NCBI GenBank assembly: GCA_965370045.1
Contig: CBDUSI010000032.1
Coordinates: 1 to 38,967 of the forward strand
DNA length: 38,967 nucleotides
Reading direction: 5' to 3'
From: CAZONU01 sp965370045
Lineage (GTDB): Bacteria > Planctomycetota > SZUA-567 > JAKLDR01
The translations under genes were made by a program, and so were the position numbers. Under the pieces are notes generated by a model. It had not been told where the DNA came from. It saw only the letters and a list, made by a program, of their open reading frames with translations, and ran no database searches. Below are positions 18,145 to 25,584 of this stretch, piece after piece; the first letter of the stretch is position 1; each line of letters starts with the position of its first letter.

Positions 18145-19050
18145 CTAGCGACCGGGCAGAGCTTCCTTGCCAGAGACCTCGGTCCATCCCCCGCTTTCTG
18201 GATTCTCGGGGTAGCGCGTCGGCCAGGGGAGGGGGTCGTCCTTGGCGTAGATCTTGCCGGACTGGTCGACCATGAAGCTCAGGATGCCGGTTGAGCGGTA
18301 CGCCTTGGGAATGGCCGCGACGGCCCACTCGCGCGCCGCGTCCAGGGGCCGCGCACGATCCAGGGTCTGACCGCGCTGGCGCAGGTCGATGTAGAAATAG
18401 CCGTCCAGCGCCAGACTGTAGTCCATGGCGAAGCCCAGCCGCCGGGGGACAAGGTTCACCTCTACAGGGTTCCCCTGCGTGTCAGCCGTCCGCCAGAGGT
18501 GGACCATGAACCGGGCGTAGCTCTTTTCCCCGTCATCGTCCCAGTCCTTCTGGCGGTATCGCTCCTGCGCTTCCGCGATCTGCTGCATGCGCTCGAAGGC
18601 CTTCGCCTCGTTGCCGGGAATCGCCGCCGGACTTGGCTTTCGCGGCCAGTCATCCAGCCGGAACCATTCCGCCGCAGCCCACAGGAATCCGACCGTGACC
18701 AGCAGGACCAGCCCCCCCCCGACCAGGCGGTCGGCCCTTGACCGCGTCGCCGCGCGCGGCGCGGTTTCGCGGGGGGCGGCGCCCGTGCGGGGCCGCAGAA
18801 GCGCCAGCGCCGCCGGCCCGGCCGGTCCCAGGAGGGCGATCAGCGCCCAGGCCCGACTTCGTCCCTTCTGCTCCGCGCCGTACTCCAGCGCGCCCATCGA
18901 GAGAATCGCGCCCAGGATGAAGACGGGCAGGGCCCCGAGCAGGTTGATCTCCGGTGCGTTCCCGCGGGCCAGCCAGGCGACGGCGCACACCTCCAGGGCG
19001 GCGCCGAAGCCGGCGGCCGTGAACAGCAGTGCCCGGGCGCGGCCGTTCAC
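18145..19050 (-). CDS. membrane protein with pseudopilin-like C-terminal exodomain
   Basis: The 301-residue product starts with GTG at 19050, sharing GTGA with the stop of the radical-SAM gene upstream, so translation is probably coupled. About four hydrophobic segments are visible in the first 145 residues (for example INLLGALPVFILGAILSMGAL and LVGGGLVLLVTVGFLWAAA). The C-terminal half begins with NEAKAFERMQQIAEAQERY, then DWDDDGEKSYARFM, and later GFAMDYSLALDGYFYIDL and TGILSFMVDQSGKIYAKD. That order resembles the pseudopilin-like exodomains that planctomycete-type proteins use in surface or secretion roles. It is the last gene of the operon. A role as membrane partner of the modification system is inference from position only. 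Confidence 0.65.
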   Translation of the reverse strand: MNGRARALLFTAAGFGAALEVCAVAWLARGNAPEINLLGALPVFILGAILSMGALEYGAEQKGRSRAWALIALLGPAGPAALALLRPRTGAAPRETAPRAATRSRADRLVGGGLVLLVTVGFLWAAAEWFRLDDWPRKPSPAAIPGNEAKAFERMQQIAEAQERYRQKDWDDDGEKSYARFMVHLWRTADTQGNPVEVNLVPRRLGFAMDYSLALDGYFYIDLRQRGQTLDRARPLDAAREWAVAAIPKAYRSTGILSFMVDQSGKIYAKDDPLPWPTRYPENPESGGWTEVSGKEALPGR

Positions 19051-20213
19051 GGCGCGTTCCCTTCGCGCCGGAAGCGGACCACCCGTGGACAGTCCGGGTC
19101 CGGGGCATCGATCTCACCGACCACGTGAGCCGAGACCGCCCGGCAGCCGCCCTTGCATATCTCCAGGTAGGAGCAGGAGCGGCACGGCTCCGGAGCGCGC
19201 TGCGTCCACGTTCGCAGCCGGCGCAGCCCTTCATGGTTGCCCCAGGAGTCGGCCAGGTCGAATGCCGAGAGCCCCAGACCCTCCAGGAACGAGCACCCGG
19301 CAACGGCCCCGTTGCTGCGCACGCCCAGGAGCACGTTGCCGGCTTCGCATCCGTAGGTGGCCGTTGCCTCGAGGAGTTCCCTCGGCGGGGAGTGGGCGCA
19401 GAGCATGGGCACGAAGGAGCAGTCGATCTTGGCGGTGATGCCGTGCTCTTCCGCAAGGCATGCCAGCATGGGAGTCAGGGCGAGATTCTGTTCGTAAGTG
19501 GTGCGCGCCTCCAGGTACGAGTCGGCGCCCCGCCCGGAGGGCTTCAGGCGCAGGAATTCTATCTCTTCCAGACTCTTTGCGGCGGCGTAGCGGAAGAGCT
19601 CCGGGATTCCGTCGAAGTTGCGCTTCCCGACCACGCAGTTGATCCCCGTGGACACGCCGGCCTCCAGAAGCATCCCCAGCGCCCGGTCAGCGGTTTCGAA
19701 GAGATTGTTCCCCCGATGCACGGCGTAGGCTTCGCCCAACCCGTCCATGGAAACGTTGACCTGGCCGAACGCATTCATGCGCCGGGCGATCTCCGGGGTC
19801 ATGAGCACGCCGGAGACCGTCAGGTTGGGGACCAGGCCGACCTCCCGCGCGTGCGCGGCGATCTCGAATAGGTCCGGTCGCGCCAGGGCCTCGCCCCCGC
19901 CCAAAGCGACGTGGAACACGCCCATATCGGCCAGCGTCTTCAGCGCGCGCTTGAGTTCAGGGGTACTGAGTTCTCCGGAGTCGGGCTCGCCCGCCCCCAT
20001 GTAGCAGTGCCGGCACCCTACCGGGCAGGCGTTGGTGACCGCCAGGTGGACCTCGGTCGGCGCGGAGAGCGCTCCTATGCTTTGATCAGCGTCTTTCCAG
20101 AGGGGCGACTCGCCGAGACCCAGCTCGCGCATGAACTGGCGATCAACAAAGGCCAGGAAGGGCGGCTCCTCGCTGGCCACGATGCCGCCGAAGCTCTCGA
20201 AACGGTGCCTCAC
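19047..20213 (-). CDS. radical SAM/SPASM enzyme, probable peptide maturase
   Basis: The 388-residue product begins with GTG at 20213, overlapping the upstream TGA as GTGA. The radical-SAM cluster motif is C63PVGC67RHC70, and GGGEAL (105-110) is the usual SAM-contacting glycine motif. The C-terminus holds a full seven-Cys SPASM set: C289, C307 (preceded by G-X4), then C344-X2-C347-X5-C353-X3-C357 and C375, enough for two auxiliary iron-sulfur clusters. The first 40 residues (FESFGGIVASEEPPFLAFVDRQFMREL) look like the short beta-rich lead-in of peptide-binding maturases. Known SPASM proteins mostly modify ribosomal peptides or proteins. The two small peptides in the same operon are the obvious candidate substrates, though this is inference. 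The enzyme is cytoplasmic and oxygen sensitive by family. Confidence 0.88.
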   Translation of the reverse strand: MRHRFESFGGIVASEEPPFLAFVDRQFMRELGLGESPLWKDADQSIGALSAPTEVHLAVTNACPVGCRHCYMGAGEPDSGELSTPELKRALKTLADMGVFHVALGGGEALARPDLFEIAAHAREVGLVPNLTVSGVLMTPEIARRMNAFGQVNVSMDGLGEAYAVHRGNNLFETADRALGMLLEAGVSTGINCVVGKRNFDGIPELFRYAAAKSLEEIEFLRLKPSGRGADSYLEARTTYEQNLALTPMLACLAEEHGITAKIDCSFVPMLCAHSPPRELLEATATYGCEAGNVLLGVRSNGAVAGCSFLEGLGLSAFDLADSWGNHEGLRRLRTWTQRAPEPCRSCSYLEICKGGCRAVSAHVVGEIDAPDPDCPRVVRFRREGNAP

Positions 20214-21469
20214 GGCGAATCACCCTCCGCCGCCGGGGCCGAGCCGGTGTGCTTCTGGAACCACTCCCGCAGGACCGCGTCGTCGATGTCCCCGCTTTCC
20301 AGGTAGAGAAACGCCCGGGGTTCGGTAAGCATGAACGGTTCTATTTCCGGCACGTCGAAGTACGCGGCTCCCCGCGAGTAGGGCAGGCGTCCCTTCTCCC
20401 GGCGCTCGAACCAGCCTTCCCGGTCGACGTAGCGCAGATAGAAGACGGTCATCAGACAACCGCAGAGTAGCAGGGAGCCGCTGGCCGTGACCAGCGCGGA
20501 GGTCCAGCGCAGGCGGAAGCGCGAGGTGCCCACGGCCAGGATGAACGAGCCCAGGACCCCGACGAGTCCGTAGAGAAAAAGCGTATCGAGAGGCCCTGAC
20601 CCGGGGCTTCCCGGCGCCGAGTAGAGAAAGGCCGAGGGATCTTCCTGCGAAGGAGCTACCCACCGACCCGACCAACGAGAGGCGAGCGCGAAGAGCCCCC
20701 ACCAGCACAGGAGCACCGCGGCCAGGACCAGCACGTGCCGCAGGCCCAGTCGGCGCCAGGGCCGGGAGAGGTAGAAGAGCAGCGCCGCGGAGGCGAGCAG
20801 CAGCCCGAGCAGTCCCCGGACGGCCATGGATACCTTGTCGCGCATCCAGTCGTTGTAGGCTTCCCGCCGGTTGTATTCCACGGGCAGGTCGCGGCTCAGC
20901 CCGGGGCGCAACTCTCGGGCCTTGCTGAACGCCTGGTAGGCCTCGCCGTAGCGCTTCAGGCTGAGCAGGTTGTCGCCCAGGTGGTAATGGGCCCGCGCCA
21001 GGCGGGGGTAATCGGGCCGACGCGCAATGAGGGCGCGCAGGTCGACCACCCGCGCCTCCAACTCCTCGCTGTCGGTGGTCGCGATCCCCGCCATCTCCAG
21101 GAGCGCGTCTTCTTCCGCGTATCTTCTGGCCCAGGACCGGAGCCTCTCCGCCCGCTTCCGGGCTGCGACCTTGGCGGGGTGATCCTCCGGAAGACCGAGA
21201 TTGAGTATCTCGATGTTGGCCTTCAGGGCCTCATCGAGGTTGCCCACGCGCTCCTCGTAAAAGCGCGCCAGCGCCGCGGTCAGCCGGGCACGCTGCTCAA
21301 CCGAGGCTCCCTTTTCCGCGAGCGCGTTTATCAGGATCACCTCACCGGCAACGAACTGGCCCTTCGCGATACGGTCCTCGGCCCGCCGCTCTGCTGGCAA
21401 AGCGCCTTCGCCGGCGAAGCCGCAAGCCGCAAGCGCCGCGAGCAGGGCGGCGCTCAGGAAGAGCCTCAC
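20210..21469 (-). CDS. TPR membrane lipoprotein of the radical-SAM operon
   Basis: The 419-residue product starts with GTG at 21469, overlapping the TGA of the 88-aa peptide. The N-terminus MRLFLSAALLAALAAC carries a lipobox with Cys16. Residues about 25-200 are helical repeats of TPR type (ARAHYHLGDNLLSLKRYGEAYQAFSKARELRPG is a typical unit). Four transmembrane helices follow between about residues 215 and 350 (AVRGLLGLLLASAALLFYL; HVLVLAAVLLCWWGLFALA; LFLYGLVGVLGSFILAVG; LVTASGSLLLCGCLMTVFY). The remaining 70 residues are soluble. The topology resembles that of the 677-residue protein at the head of the operon (TPR then C-terminal membrane helices). A docking or assembly role for the operon's membrane machinery is inference. 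No catalytic motif is visible. Confidence 0.75.
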   Translation of the reverse strand: MRLFLSAALLAALAACGFAGEGALPAERRAEDRIAKGQFVAGEVILINALAEKGASVEQRARLTAALARFYEERVGNLDEALKANIEILNLGLPEDHPAKVAARKRAERLRSWARRYAEEDALLEMAGIATTDSEELEARVVDLRALIARRPDYPRLARAHYHLGDNLLSLKRYGEAYQAFSKARELRPGLSRDLPVEYNRREAYNDWMRDKVSMAVRGLLGLLLASAALLFYLSRPWRRLGLRHVLVLAAVLLCWWGLFALASRWSGRWVAPSQEDPSAFLYSAPGSPGSGPLDTLFLYGLVGVLGSFILAVGTSRFRLRWTSALVTASGSLLLCGCLMTVFYLRYVDREGWFERREKGRLPYSRGAAYFDVPEIEPFMLTEPRAFLYLESGDIDDAVLREWFQKHTGSAPAAEGDSP

Positions 21470-21732
21470 GAGTCCTCCTGTCCGGCCGACCCGGCGCCGC
21501 GCGGTGTATCGTCCTGGCGATCCTTCCTGACCAGGGCCGAGAAGATCAGTCCGGCCACCGCCCCGAAGGCGGCGGTCAGTCCCATCAACGCCGCCGGGAT
21601 CGCGAAGACCATCGACCCCATGGAGCTGGAGTTGGGGTTGTAGCCATGCTTGACCCGCAGCACACGTCCCTTCCTGGGCTCCTCCGGCTGATCGTGGCCG
21701 GGCGCCCTGTTGACGGGGGACTGCTGCTTCAT
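21466..21732 (-). CDS. 88-aa membrane-anchored peptide A with GYNPNSSS motif (candidate substrate)
   Basis: The gene starts at ATG 21732, five bases after the stop of the redox fusion gene, and its TGA overlaps the next GTG. The product has a soluble, Pro/Arg-rich N-terminus of about 20 residues, then GRVLRVKHGYNPNSSSMGS (residues 22-40), one hydrophobic helix (about 43-68, FAIPAALMGLTAAFGAVAG), and a polar tail rich in Asp, Gly and Ser. There is no cysteine. The motif is shared at 18 of 20 positions with the 74-residue product at 24500-24724, while the ends differ. I recognise no family. The pattern of a conserved block in an otherwise free small protein beside a SPASM enzyme fits a precursor or substrate. 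The Tyr, Asn and Ser residues would be the candidate modification sites. Confidence 0.72.
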   Translation of the reverse strand: MKQQSPVNRAPGHDQPEEPRKGRVLRVKHGYNPNSSSMGSMVFAIPAALMGLTAAFGAVAGLIFSALVRKDRQDDTPRGAGSAGQEDS

Positions 21733-21737
21733 CGGTC

Positions 21738-24503
21738 TCACCTCACGGCGACGGAGTAGAACCCGAGCAGATTGTAGGAGATAAGCCCGGCCATGACCAC
21801 GAACAGCACGGTGAGCCCCAGCTTCACCGCGGCCACGTGACGCCTGAAGAAACTGGCCATGCGCCCGGAAGTCACCCCGAACGCCGCCAGCAGGAAGACC
21901 GCCACCAGCGGCAGGACGAACGCCACGTTGTAGATTAACAGGTAGCAGGCGGCGGCGGCCCGGTGGCGAGGCTCGGAGATCATGGTCACGATCGGGAAGT
22001 ACACCTGGCCGGTGCAGGCCAGTTCCATCCCGGCGATAACCCATCCCAGCGCGAAGGCCGCCGTGCCCATTGCGGCCCGGTTGCGGGCGAACTGTCGAAT
22101 CCTGCCGCGGATTCGCTCCTTGAGGAACCCGGGGAGTTGCAGGGCCATCTCGGTCGGGCGTCCCCGGAGGCAGCGGAAGAAGTCCACCGCGCTCAACCAG
22201 GCGAGGCCCACGACCAGGGCCAGCAGCAGCCAGTAGACCACTTGAGCCAGGATGCGGTTGCCGAGCATCCGGCTGGCCAGTTGATAGAACAGGGCGCCTA
22301 TGGTCAGGTAGGCCAGGAACACGGCCAGCGCGAAGATGCCTCCGGTGACCAGCATCTGCCTGCGGCTGCCGCCGGTCATGCTCAGGTAGGAGATCAGGAA
22401 TATGATGGTGGCGAATGCGCAGGGGTTGACGCCGTCGAGCAGGCCGGCGCCCATCACCCAGCCCGCTGTCAACTTGCTGAAGGCCGCCTCCTGGAGCGCC
22501 CCCGCGTCCCGCGGCTCCTTGAAGGGGATTACCGACCGTTCCCGGTAAAGCCGGGGGGTTTTCCGGAAGGCGTCGAGTTCCGCGGCCAGCCCTCTCGTGA
22601 TCTCCGCCTCTCCGCCCAGCACCGTGCGCCCCAGGAACAGGGCGGGGACCTCCACCCCCTGGCGGTCGAAGTCCGCGCCGGCGGCCATGAAGAGGCCGTA
22701 GGTCCCGCGGCGCGCCAGATCGTAGTAGGAGACGCGCAGCGACACGCCGTACTTCCGGGCCAGGCGGGGCATCTCCCGGCCCAGCAGCCTGCGGCAGTAA
22801 GCACAGTCGTTGGAGAATACGCTGACGGGCAGTTCGGGGGCTCCGGCGCCCGCGCTCATGAATACCTCGCGCCTCAGCCGGCGGGCGGCGCGCTGCATTC
22901 TCTGAACTGCCCGGGGATCCTGAGAGCGGGAAACCAGCGTGATGGAGTCCAACACGGTGCCGTCGTCGGCCACCGCGTTCATGGTCATGGCCCCGGCGCG
23001 AACGTCCACGCGGCAGAAGTGGTGGCGCCGGGCCTCGGCCTGCGAGGGGAAGGCCGGGTTCTTGCGCATCCAGATCAGTTCGGCGCCGGCGCCGCCGGTA
23101 ATCACGTACCTGACCCCGTCGTGCCGGGAGCGCTCGAACATGTGCCAACTGGAGAAGACCACGTCGACCTTGCGCCGGCGGAAGACCTTCGCCCATTCTC
23201 GGCGCAGTATCTCCGCGGAGCGTCCGCGGCAGATGTAGACGGGGTCGTGCAGGAAAACCACCCGGAACGGGGCCTTCTGGACCGCCTCTCTGGAAAGCTC
23301 CGCGTCCAGCCAGCGGAGCTGGGCGCCTTCGGCCGCCAGTTCCTCACGCGGCTGCGCCCCCCGGGCGTCCCAGGCACGCATTCCGAAGAAGTGCACGCCG
23401 CCCCATTCGAAGTGGTAGTAACCGCGCTTCAGCTTGGGGAAGTAATCGGCGTAGAGCCCCTTCCCGGCGGCGTAGTCGTTGTCTCCCATCACCGGGTAGA
23501 TCGCCGAGCGGCGCAGGAGCGGCGATTCGATCTCGAAGAACTTCTCCCACAGCTCGGCCTTGGCGCCGTCGTCGACCAGGTCACCCAGCGTCAGGCAGAA
23601 GACCGGCTGACTGGGACCCCGGAGCATCCGGGCGAGAACGTCGCGGTGGTGCCGGTCGGTCCGGGTGTCCCCGGGGCGGGTGTCGCCGTAGACCGCGAAA
23701 GAGAACGATTCCCCGGGGCGGGCCGCGGTTCGGATCTGATAGCTGCGGTCGCCGGGGGGAGTGCGCACCGCGCCGCCGCCGGCCGTCACCTCGTAGTCGT
23801 AGGCTCGCCCGGGCGCGAGGCCCGAGACCCTGACGAAGTGCGCCCGCCGCGCCTCCCGGGAGCTGAAACTGTGCACCTGGCCACCGTCGCGGACCCGCAC
23901 TTCCGCCGGCAGCGCTTCCCGGAGCCGAAAGGCGACCGTGGCCTCCTCGGCGGTGACGTCCAGGAGGTAGGGCCCGACGACGAATCCGCCCCGACCGGTC
24001 TTCTTCCCCGTCCCGGTCAGGAAGCCTTGCACTTTGCCCTCGATGCTCCTCCCGGTCGAAGGCCCCCAGCCTTTCTCCCGGAAGCAGAGCTTGCCGGCGG
24101 GGTCGATAATGACCGTCGTGGGGTAGGCTTTCACTTGGTACTTCTTTGCGATCTTGCCGCCGCGGTCGAGCAGCACCGGGTACTTGATGCCCAACTTCTT
24201 CACGGCGGCGCGGGCGGCGGCCAGGTTTTCCGGGTCAACGCAGACCGCGGCGACGACCAGCCCCTTGGGGCCCAGCTTGTCCACGAGGGGCTGCAGAGCC
24301 AGCATCTCCTTCTTGCAGGCCGAGCAGTCGGTGCTCCAGAAGACCAGCACCACCGCCTTGCCCTTTTGCGCGTTGAGGTAGAAGCGTTGATGCGAGAGGG
24401 TGTCCAGCCGGAAGTCCGGAGCCCCTGATCGGCCGGCGCGGTTGTCCCCATCCTCGCCGCAGCTCGCCAGGAAGATCGCGACCAGCAGCCACAGGTGCCT
24501 CAC
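21738..24503 (-). CDS. thioredoxin-Fn3-metallophosphatase-glutaredoxin-CcdA fusion lipoprotein
   Basis: The start is placed at GTG 24503 because it gives the GTGA overlap with the preceding stop used throughout this operon; an in-frame GTG at 24509 is possible. The 921-residue product has a lipobox (FLASC, Cys15). Domains in order: a thioredoxin/AhpC-like domain at about 27-165 with C60-S-A-C63; an Fn3-like domain at about 175-270; a calcineurin-like metallophosphatase at about 270-505 with GDTR, GDLVDDG, GDND, HD and SWH as metal-site motifs; a glutaredoxin-like domain at about 555-640 with DCAYC; and a CcdA/DsbD membrane domain from about 660 with DGVNPCA and CTGQVYFP, the two membrane cysteines. 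Electrons could run from the membrane cysteines to both redox domains outside. Combining this with a phosphatase in one chain is unusual. Confidence 0.85.
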   Translation of the reverse strand: MRHLWLLVAIFLASCGEDGDNRAGRSGAPDFRLDTLSHQRFYLNAQKGKAVVLVFWSTDCSACKKEMLALQPLVDKLGPKGLVVAAVCVDPENLAAARAAVKKLGIKYPVLLDRGGKIAKKYQVKAYPTTVIIDPAGKLCFREKGWGPSTGRSIEGKVQGFLTGTGKKTGRGGFVVGPYLLDVTAEEATVAFRLREALPAEVRVRDGGQVHSFSSREARRAHFVRVSGLAPGRAYDYEVTAGGGAVRTPPGDRSYQIRTAARPGESFSFAVYGDTRPGDTRTDRHHRDVLARMLRGPSQPVFCLTLGDLVDDGAKAELWEKFFEIESPLLRRSAIYPVMGDNDYAAGKGLYADYFPKLKRGYYHFEWGGVHFFGMRAWDARGAQPREELAAEGAQLRWLDAELSREAVQKAPFRVVFLHDPVYICRGRSAEILRREWAKVFRRRKVDVVFSSWHMFERSRHDGVRYVITGGAGAELIWMRKNPAFPSQAEARRHHFCRVDVRAGAMTMNAVADDGTVLDSITLVSRSQDPRAVQRMQRAARRLRREVFMSAGAGAPELPVSVFSNDCAYCRRLLGREMPRLARKYGVSLRVSYYDLARRGTYGLFMAAGADFDRQGVEVPALFLGRTVLGGEAEITRGLAAELDAFRKTPRLYRERSVIPFKEPRDAGALQEAAFSKLTAGWVMGAGLLDGVNPCAFATIIFLISYLSMTGGSRRQMLVTGGIFALAVFLAYLTIGALFYQLASRMLGNRILAQVVYWLLLALVVGLAWLSAVDFFRCLRGRPTEMALQLPGFLKERIRGRIRQFARNRAAMGTAAFALGWVIAGMELACTGQVYFPIVTMISEPRHRAAAACYLLIYNVAFVLPLVAVFLLAAFGVTSGRMASFFRRHVAAVKLGLTVLFVVMAGLISYNLLGFYSVAVR

Positions 24504-24724
24504 TCGCACGGTTGCTGTTCCTCTTCTTCGGCGTCCGCCGCCTTGCGGCGGCGGATCAGACCGGCGACTGCGCCCAACGTGTGCAATAGAAAGACCGTGA
24601 GCGCGGCGGCTCCCCCCGCCAGCGCCAGGAAGGTGGGAATCTGGCTGCCGACCGAGCTGGAGTTGGGGTTGTATCCGCTCTTCACGCGGAGCACCCGCCC
24701 CCGATCAGGTCGTCGTCGATTCAT
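24500..24724 (-). CDS. 74-aa membrane-anchored peptide B with GYNPNSSS motif (candidate substrate)
   Basis: The gene begins at ATG 24724, four bases after the stop of the lipoprotein gene, and ends inside the start of the redox fusion. The product has a short Arg-rich head, then GRVLRVKSGYNPNSSSVGS (residues 9-27), one hydrophobic helix at about 28-56 (IPTFLALAGGAAALTVFLL and onward), and the tail RRRKAADAEEEEQQPCE with the only cysteine two residues from the end. The shared block with peptide A continues at DNA level (for example 20 identical bases around GAGCTGGAGTTGGGGTTGTA), so the pair may be an old duplication in which only the block was kept. The C-terminal Cys is the sort of residue the operon's redox proteins could act on, which is inference. 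No known family is recognised. Confidence 0.72.
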   Translation of the reverse strand: MNRRRPDRGRVLRVKSGYNPNSSSVGSQIPTFLALAGGAAALTVFLLHTLGAVAGLIRRRKAADAEEEEQQPCE

Positions 24725-24728
24725 CCGG

Positions 24729-25574
24729 TCACCTCAGAGGGAGTCCCGGCAGGCCCTTTTTCAGTTGGGCCTCGAGACCCCGGGGGTCCATGGCCTCGTA
24801 GCCGCCAGCCAGCATGGCCGAAATGGTCGCGTGCGCCTTGGGGGCCTTCTGCTTCACCCGCGAACTGATGATGCGGTAGAAGATTACTGCTTCCGCGCGC
24901 TTGACGTCGCACTTGTCCCGGTCCTTGTCGCGCAGCTTGGCGATTTCCTGCACCTCGAAGAGCACGCAGAGGGCGTAGGTCCGGGCTATGATGTCCTTCA
25001 GCTCCCGCTGCGCGGCGAGCAGTTCCGCGCCTCCGGATGTCCCGGCCTTTCCCAGCCGCGCCAGGGCCTTCTCCGCGGCGGCCTCCAGCGTGCTCCTGCC
25101 GCCGAAGTAGTCGCGGTCCCGGCGAGAGAAAGTGGGGCGGATGCCTTCGAAGTAGACGGCGATGACCGCCGCCTGACCCGAACTCTTCTTGGCGCCGGCC
25201 ATGCGCCCGAGTTCCCGCCTGATGGCCAGAACGGTCACGTGCTGGAGACCCTTGGCCACCGTCTGCTGATGCACCTTGGGCCGCTCGCCCTTTGCGCACT
25301 TTCGGAGGGCCTCGCGTATCTCCGCGGCGTAGCGTGTCTTCTCCAGGCGATCGATCTCCTTGACCAGCTTGGCGGTCTTCTCGTAGGCCGCGGTGATCGC
25401 CGCCCAGTCCGGCGTCTTCTGCTTGCGGAGGTGCTCTATCCGCACCTCCGCGGCGGCGTGGACCGCGGCATCCTTGACCCTGGGGGCGGATTTCTTTGTT
25501 TCCCGGCCGTCCTCGGACCCGCAACCGCTCAGGAGCAGACCGCCGCAGACCAGAAGGACTGTTATGGACCGCAT
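24729..25574 (-). CDS. helical lipoprotein of unknown function
   Basis: ATG 25574 is chosen because AGGAG lies a suitable distance upstream and the product then starts MRSITVLLVCGGLLLSGC, a signal peptide with lipobox and Cys18. The in-frame extension upstream to 25622 overlaps the previous gene and lacks a signal. The 281-residue protein is almost entirely helical, rich in Ala, Lys and Arg, with conserved-looking segments DYFGGRSTLEAAAEKALARL and LFEVQEIAKLRDKDRDKCD. Two further cysteines occur at about residues 90 and 220. I recognise no family. It lies in the operon between the 677-residue membrane protein (10 bases away) and peptide B (4 bases away), so it probably serves the same extracytoplasmic process. 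Confidence 0.68.
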   Translation of the reverse strand: MRSITVLLVCGGLLLSGCGSEDGRETKKSAPRVKDAAVHAAAEVRIEHLRKQKTPDWAAITAAYEKTAKLVKEIDRLEKTRYAAEIREALRKCAKGERPKVHQQTVAKGLQHVTVLAIRRELGRMAGAKKSSGQAAVIAVYFEGIRPTFSRRDRDYFGGRSTLEAAAEKALARLGKAGTSGGAELLAAQRELKDIIARTYALCVLFEVQEIAKLRDKDRDKCDVKRAEAVIFYRIISSRVKQKAPKAHATISAMLAGGYEAMDPRGLEAQLKKGLPGLPLR

Positions 25575-25584
25575 GCTGGCTCTC

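Noticed and set aside
21466..23196. A 576-codon - strand frame that contains peptide A at its end
   Set aside because: Everything upstream of ATG 21732 overlaps the redox fusion in another frame and is low complexity. Only the last 88 residues are real.
24504..24509. GTG 24509 as start of the redox fusion gene
   Set aside because: GTG 24503 gives the same GTGA overlap used by neighbouring genes and still provides the lipoprotein signal. The difference is two residues.
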